This document shows positions 14,926 through 18,182 of a stretch of DNA of 18,182 bases, one piece after another. The stretch lies in the NCBI GenBank assembly GCA_934504345.1, contig CAKSVR010000041.1:1-18182 (forward strand), given 5' to 3'. The notes under the pieces were generated by a model. That model worked only from the letters and a program-made list of their open reading frames with translations. It made no database searches and had not been told where the DNA came from. Origin of the DNA: an uncultured Agathobaculum sp. (GTDB taxonomy: Bacteria; Bacillota; Clostridia; Oscillospirales; Butyricicoccaceae). A program made the position numbers and the translations under genes. Each line of letters begins with the position of its first letter. Position 1 is the stretch's first letter.

Positions 14926-16917
14926 TCATTCGATATTGCCGCTCTCGATCATCGTTCGGAATTCTTCTTCGGTCAATACCGGTATTCCCAGCTCTGCCGC
15001 CTTTTGCAGCTTGCTGCCGGCGTTCTCGCCCGCGACAACATAGCTGGTCTTTTTCGACACCGAGCCCGCCGCCTTGCCGCCGAGCGATTCGATCAGGTCG
15101 TTGATCTCCTTGCGGGTGTACAGGGTCAGGCTGCCGGTCGCGACGATGGTCTTTCCGGCCAGCAGATCGCTCTTTGCGGTCTTTTCACCGATAAAGTTGA
15201 CGCCGTGTGCGCGCAGCTTCTCGATGAGCGTATGCGACTGCGGCAGCTCACGCCATGCGGCGATACTCTCCGCCGTGGTCTGGCCGATGTCGCGTATCTC
15301 GGTCATCTCCTCGACCGGCGCGGTCAGCAGCGCATCGAGCGAGCCGAAATGGTCGCTCAGGATACGGCCTGCCTTTTGTCCGACATGGCGGATGCCGAAC
15401 GCGAACAGCAGCCGCGACAGGTCGCGGGTCTTGCTGGCCTCGATGGAGCGGACAAGGTTATTCGCCCATGTATCCACCTTTTTGCCGAGCGGCAGCAGCT
15501 GCTCGACCGTCAGGTCGTACAGGTCCGCCGCCGAGCTGACCAGACCGGCATCGATGAGCTTTTGCAGGTTGCCCTCACCGCAGCCGTCAATGTCCATCGC
15601 ATCGCGCGAGGCGAAATGCATCAGGTTTCGCAAAAGCTGCGCCGGACACGAGGCACTCGTGCAGCGGATAGCCGCCTCGTCCTCATCGTCGTACACCGGT
15701 GCGCCGCAGACCGGACAGAACTTCGGGAACTCATACGGCACGGAATCCAGCGGCCGCCGGTCCTTTTCCACGCCGATGATCTCCGGGATGATCTCTCCTG
15801 CCTTGCGTACAGAAACGATGTCGCCCACGCGGGCATCGAGCTGACGGATAAAATCGCGGTTGTGCAGCGTTGCGCGGGACACCGAGGTGCCCGCAAGCCG
15901 TACCGGCTCGAGCACGGCATTCGGGGTCAGCACGCCGGTGCGGCCCACCGTGATAACGATGTCCTTGAGAAGTGTCTGCTTGACCTCGGGCGGGTACTTG
16001 TACGCCGCCGCCCAGCGCGGGAACTTTGCGGTCGAGCCGAGCGTTTCGCGCTGCGCGAACGAATTGACCTTGACGACTGCGCCGTCGATGTCAAAATCCA
16101 GCTCACCGCGGGTTTCGCCCATGTTCTCGATCTCTCGCTGTACGTCCGCCGGGTCGGTGTAGACCGGATAGCGCGGACTTGTCGGAAAACCGAGGCTTTT
16201 CAGATAGTCGAGCGCCTGCACATGGCTTTCCATCGGCAGCTCATCGCTGTTCTGGATGTTGAAGCAGAAGATAGACAGCTTGCGCTCGCGCGTGATCTTG
16301 CTGTCCTTCTGCCGGAGCGAACCTGCCGCCGCGTTGCGCGGATTGGCAAGGAGCGGCTTGTCGTGCAGCTCGAGCTCGGCATTGAGCGCATCGAACACGG
16401 ACTTTTTCATGTAGACCTCGCCGCGCACGATGAGATGCGGCGGTGCGTTGTCCAGCTTCTTCGGGATGTCCTTGATGGTCTTGAGGTTTCGGGTCACGTC
16501 CTCGCCCACCTGACCGTCGCCGCGTGTCGCGCCGCGGACGAACTCGCCGTCCACATACTCCAGTGCGACCGAAAGGCCGTCGATCTTGTACTCCACGACG
16601 TACTCCGCCTGTCCAACGGCATTCTCCACGCGGGAATAGAACTCACCGAGCTCATCGAACGAGAACACATCCTGCAAGCTCTCGAGCGGATAGGCGTGCG
16701 TCACCTTGGCAAAGCGGCCGCTGGCCGTGCCGCCAACCCGCTGAGTCGGAGAATCCGCATCCGCAAATTCCGGGTGCTCAGCCTCGAGCGCCCGCAGCTC
16801 ACGCTGCATCATGTCGTACTCGTAGTCGGTGATCTCGGGCGCATCCTCATTATAGTATTTTTCGTTGTGATACCGCAGCTGCTCCCGCAGTGCGGCAATC
16901 TGCTCACGCGCGTCCAT
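14926..16917 (-). CDS. ligA: NAD+-dependent DNA ligase
   Basis: 663 aa. Seals nicks between Okazaki fragments and in repair, using NAD+. Domains in order: Ia (1-65) with the YH/Y..D..YD motifs for NAD+ binding, adenylation domain with catalytic K111 (in E-Y-K-I-D-G), OB fold (about 315-395), Cys4 zinc finger at C401, C404, C419 and C424, helix-hairpin-helix region (about 430-575) and a C-terminal BRCT domain (about 584-660). All parts are present. I chose the ATG at 16917 because AAGGAG precedes it at seven bases and the product starts at the usual MDAREQI-like N-terminus; the much longer open frame upstream overlaps yunB and reads as non-coding. It has its own promoter (16959-16987) and a hairpin leader. 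Confidence 0.98.
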   Translation of the reverse strand: MDAREQIAALREQLRYHNEKYYNEDAPEITDYEYDMMQRELRALEAEHPEFADADSPTQRVGGTASGRFAKVTHAYPLESLQDVFSFDELGEFYSRVENAVGQAEYVVEYKIDGLSVALEYVDGEFVRGATRGDGQVGEDVTRNLKTIKDIPKKLDNAPPHLIVRGEVYMKKSVFDALNAELELHDKPLLANPRNAAAGSLRQKDSKITRERKLSIFCFNIQNSDELPMESHVQALDYLKSLGFPTSPRYPVYTDPADVQREIENMGETRGELDFDIDGAVVKVNSFAQRETLGSTAKFPRWAAAYKYPPEVKQTLLKDIVITVGRTGVLTPNAVLEPVRLAGTSVSRATLHNRDFIRQLDARVGDIVSVRKAGEIIPEIIGVEKDRRPLDSVPYEFPKFCPVCGAPVYDDEDEAAIRCTSASCPAQLLRNLMHFASRDAMDIDGCGEGNLQKLIDAGLVSSAADLYDLTVEQLLPLGKKVDTWANNLVRSIEASKTRDLSRLLFAFGIRHVGQKAGRILSDHFGSLDALLTAPVEEMTEIRDIGQTTAESIAAWRELPQSHTLIEKLRAHGVNFIGEKTAKSDLLAGKTIVATGSLTLYTRKEINDLIESLGGKAAGSVSKKTSYVVAGENAGSKLQKAAELGIPVLTEEEFRTMIESGNIE

Positions 16918-16932
16918 AATAAAACTCCTTTG

Positions 16933-16952
16933 GTGTGAGCAAATACTCACAC
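16933..16952. repeat. Perfect inverted repeat at the 5' end of ligA mRNA
   Basis: GTGTGAG (16933-16939), six-base loop, CTCACAC (16946-16952). It starts within a base or two of the predicted transcription start and ends three bases before the ligA ribosome binding site. It could stabilise the mRNA 5' end, restrict ribosome access or be a protein-binding operator; no U-tract follows, so it is not a terminator. Confidence 0.7.
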
Positions 16953-16958
16953 AGATTA

Positions 16959-16987
16959 AGTATATCAAAGTTTCCCCGATTTTTGAA
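16959..16987 (-). promoter_or_regulatory. Sigma-A-type promoter of ligA
   Basis: On the minus strand TTCAAA (16987-16982, 4/6), a 17-base spacer, then TATACT (16964-16959, 5/6). It sits in the 73-base gap between the yunB stop and the ligA start, so ligA can be made independently of the sporulation gene. Confidence 0.6.
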
Positions 16988-16990
16988 GCA

Positions 16991-17689
16991 TTATTTTCTG
17001 TTTTCGCGAGAAATATCCGAATCCGTGTCATAATCGCGGATCTCACCCAGCAGATCGCCGTCCGCACTGCCGATATAGGCGTACCGTTCGGGCACTGTGC
17101 CGACGATAACGGTATCCGTGACAGGATAGGTCGAAACGATCTCCCGGTCCTCCCCGCCGAACGGCGTGAGAATACGAAAGCCTGCGTGAACTTCGATAAG
17201 GATGCGGTGACGGGTCTGGTTGATGCCCGCCGAGGTAAACGCGCTGACAAACTCAGCCTCCATCTGGGTCAGGCCCGCAAGGCCGACTTTCACCTTTGGG
17301 CCCATGCCGGTGAACAGGTTCGGCGCGAACACCGTGCCGAGCGGCACCTCGATCTGCGTTTCCTCGAGGTAGTCCAGCCGGTCGAACAGCCCGCTCACCA
17401 GCCGCGCCTTGATCTTCCCCACCGCGATAACGTCGGTACGCAGCGCGGTAATGCGGTTGTCGCTGTCGCGCTCGAGCACCACAAGATTGCTGAACTCCTC
17501 CGGATGGGAGAAAACCTCGTCCTCCAGCAGCACGCCGACCTCCTTGATGGCGCAGTCCTCGCAGATGTTGATGGCGTACTCCATAAAGATGCGCTGAAAG
17601 CGCAGGGTCAAAAGGCCAAGGCAAACCGCAATCAACAGCAGCAATATGGCAACTGCCGCCCATTTCATCCGTTTTTTTCTGCGCCGCAT
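16991..17689 (-). CDS. yunB: Sporulation protein YunB family
   Basis: 232 aa. A basic N-terminus (MRRRKKR) and one membrane helix (about 9-28) precede an extracytoplasmic or mother-cell-facing domain. The family signatures are clear: N-L-V-V-L-E-R-D (68-75), the A-L-R-T-D-V segment (82-87), IEVPLGTVF (113-121) with the T-G-M-G-P loop (127-131), and the A-G-I-N-Q-T-R-H-R-I motif (154-163). In Bacillus subtilis YunB is made in the mother cell and is needed for efficient sporulation; its biochemistry is unknown. I chose ATG 17689, preceded by GGGGTGG; the frame stays open for 46 codons further upstream, but that stretch is read through the repeat element and is unlikely to be protein. The promoter is unclear (a CATATACT word at 17712-17705 is too close to the start). 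Confidence 0.92.
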   Translation of the reverse strand: MRRRKKRMKWAAVAILLLLIAVCLGLLTLRFQRIFMEYAINICEDCAIKEVGVLLEDEVFSHPEEFSNLVVLERDSDNRITALRTDVIAVGKIKARLVSGLFDRLDYLEETQIEVPLGTVFAPNLFTGMGPKVKVGLAGLTQMEAEFVSAFTSAGINQTRHRILIEVHAGFRILTPFGGEDREIVSTYPVTDTVIVGTVPERYAYIGSADGDLLGEIRDYDTDSDISRENRK

Positions 17690-17720
17690 AATACCACCCC
17701 AGACAGTATATGCCAGACAG

Positions 17721-17907
17721 GTAGGAGGTAGGAGTGAGGAGGCAGGAGTGAAATTTATTGATTTACCGATACCGCAGGGCGGGCTGACCCCAGCCCGCCG
17801 CGCATAAATGAGTGCACTCGGCTGCAACGGCGGGGTGAGGGCACCCCGCCCTACAAGAAACGTAAACCGTCATTCACTTCTACCTCCTACCTCCTCACTC
17901 CTACCTT
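17721..17907. repeat. Composite nested inverted-repeat (MITE-like) element
   Basis: A purine-rich sequence of GGTAGGAG-type units at the left (22-base core 17727-17748) recurs inverted at the right (17884-17905), 21 of 22 bases matching. Each arm also contains short direct repeats of GTAGGAG. The GC-rich palindromic element (17774-17854) lies between the arms. The structure fills the gap between the S1-gene terminator and yunB. It carries no coding sequence. Confidence 0.75.
17774..17854. repeat. GC-rich palindromic element, copy B
   Basis: 81 bases, arms almost identical to copy A at 14836-14917 and in the same orientation. Terminal repeats GCAGGGCGGG / CCCGCCCTAC have one mismatch. The two internal hairpins are conserved, and the centre differs except for a shared GCACTCGG word. 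Confidence 0.85.
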
Positions 17908-17926
17908 GCAAAGCGCTGCCCAAAGC

Positions 17927-17958
17927 AAAAAAGAAGCACCTGAAACAGGTGCTTCTTT
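17927..17958 (-). terminator. Intrinsic terminator after the S1-domain gene
   Basis: A 13-bp perfect stem (17930-17942 with 17946-17958; arm AAAGAAGCACCTG) with a three-base loop, followed on the minus strand by a run of T (six including the stem end). It lies 27 bases after the stop at 17985-17987. Confidence 0.92.
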
Positions 17959-17984
17959 GCGCTTGTTATGAAACCGGAGAGGGA

Positions 17985-18182
17985 TTAGTCCTCTTCGTCC
18001 TCGAGCAGAGCGCGGATGGACAGAGAAACCTTCTTCTTCTCGTCGTTGATGTCGATGATCTTAGCCTCGACTACCTGACCAACCTCGAGCTCGTCCTCCG
18101 GCTTTGCGATGCGGTGATCCGCGATCTGGGAGATGTGGATCAGGCCGTCAACGCCCGGTACGATCTCAGCGAATGCGCCGAA
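17985..18182 (-). CDS. S1 RNA-binding domain protein, C-terminal fragment (ribosomal protein S1 type)
   Basis: Only the last 65 codons are inside the window; the gene enters from the right edge. The fragment is the second half of an S1 (OB-fold) domain: FGAFAEIVPGVDGLIHISQI, then a linker (K-P-E-D-E-L), G-Q-V-V-E-A-K-I-I-D-I-N and the K-K-V-S-L-S-I-R-A-L ending, closed by an acidic tail (LLEDEED). In Clostridia this ending is typical of ribosomal protein S1 homologues, either alone or fused to IspH (HMB-PP reductase); which one cannot be told from this fragment. A strong terminator follows. Confidence 0.85.
   Translation of the reverse strand, partial: FGAFAEIVPGVDGLIHISQIADHRIAKPEDELEVGQVVEAKIIDINDEKKKVSLSIRALLEDEED

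Noticed and set aside
16933..16952. CRP/FNR-type operator upstream of ligA
   Set aside because: The half-sites TGTGA and TCACA are present but separated by eight bases, not the six required for that consensus, and a CRP role for ligA is unlikely.
17705..17712. CATATACT as a sigma-E-type -10 for yunB
   Set aside because: Attractive because YunB is mother-cell expressed in Bacillus, but there is no matching -35 and transcription would begin inside the ribosome binding site of the chosen start.
1..18182. CRISPR arrays, tRNAs, insertion sequences, phage or toxin-antitoxin genes
   Set aside because: No regularly spaced direct repeats, cloverleaf sequences, transposase or integrase motifs, or paired small genes were seen on either strand.

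Overview
The window reads as ordinary chromosome of a high-GC (roughly 60%), spore-forming clostridium, most likely an Oscillospirales/Ruminococcaceae-type gut Firmicute. The evidence is a trimeric gatCAB, an NAD+-dependent DNA ligase, a sporulation protein of the YunB family, an S1-domain protein, sigma-A-type promoters and strong Shine-Dalgarno sites. The genus is inference. Apart from one 57-codon gene, every gene lies on the minus strand, so the window is best read from right to left.

Right to left: (i) the 3' end of an S1-domain RNA-binding gene, closed by a strong intrinsic terminator. (ii) A gap of about 300 bases filled by a nested inverted-repeat element. (iii) yunB, then ligA with its own promoter and a hairpin at the mRNA 5' end. 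A second copy of the GC-rich palindromic element follows, then gatC-gatA-gatB, the amidotransferase that corrects mischarged Asp-tRNA(Asn)/Glu-tRNA(Gln), ended by a 13-bp-stem terminator. (iv) After a promoter and structured leader comes a tightly packed five-gene operon of about 10.8 kb: a hybrid histidine kinase, a 1566-residue secreted leucine-rich-repeat protein, a MoxR AAA+ ATPase, a DUF58 protein and a multi-spanning transglutaminase-like membrane protein. Overlaps such as TGATG and ATGA join its first genes. A bidirectional terminator ends it. (v) A 57-codon gene on the plus strand converges on that terminator. (vi) At the left edge a near-consensus sigma-A promoter with an A/T-rich upstream element fires leftward into a structured leader that looks like an rRNA-operon leader; the transcribed gene is outside the window.

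The part most worth attention is the five-gene operon. MoxR + DUF58 + transglutaminase is a known bacterial set, but its coupling to a hybrid kinase and a giant secreted repeat protein suggests a dedicated envelope module. The transglutaminase domain has alanine where the catalytic cysteine is expected, so this member may act by binding rather than catalysis. The second theme is the palindromic repeat: two copies in the same orientation bracket yunB-ligA, and one sits inside a larger inverted repeat.
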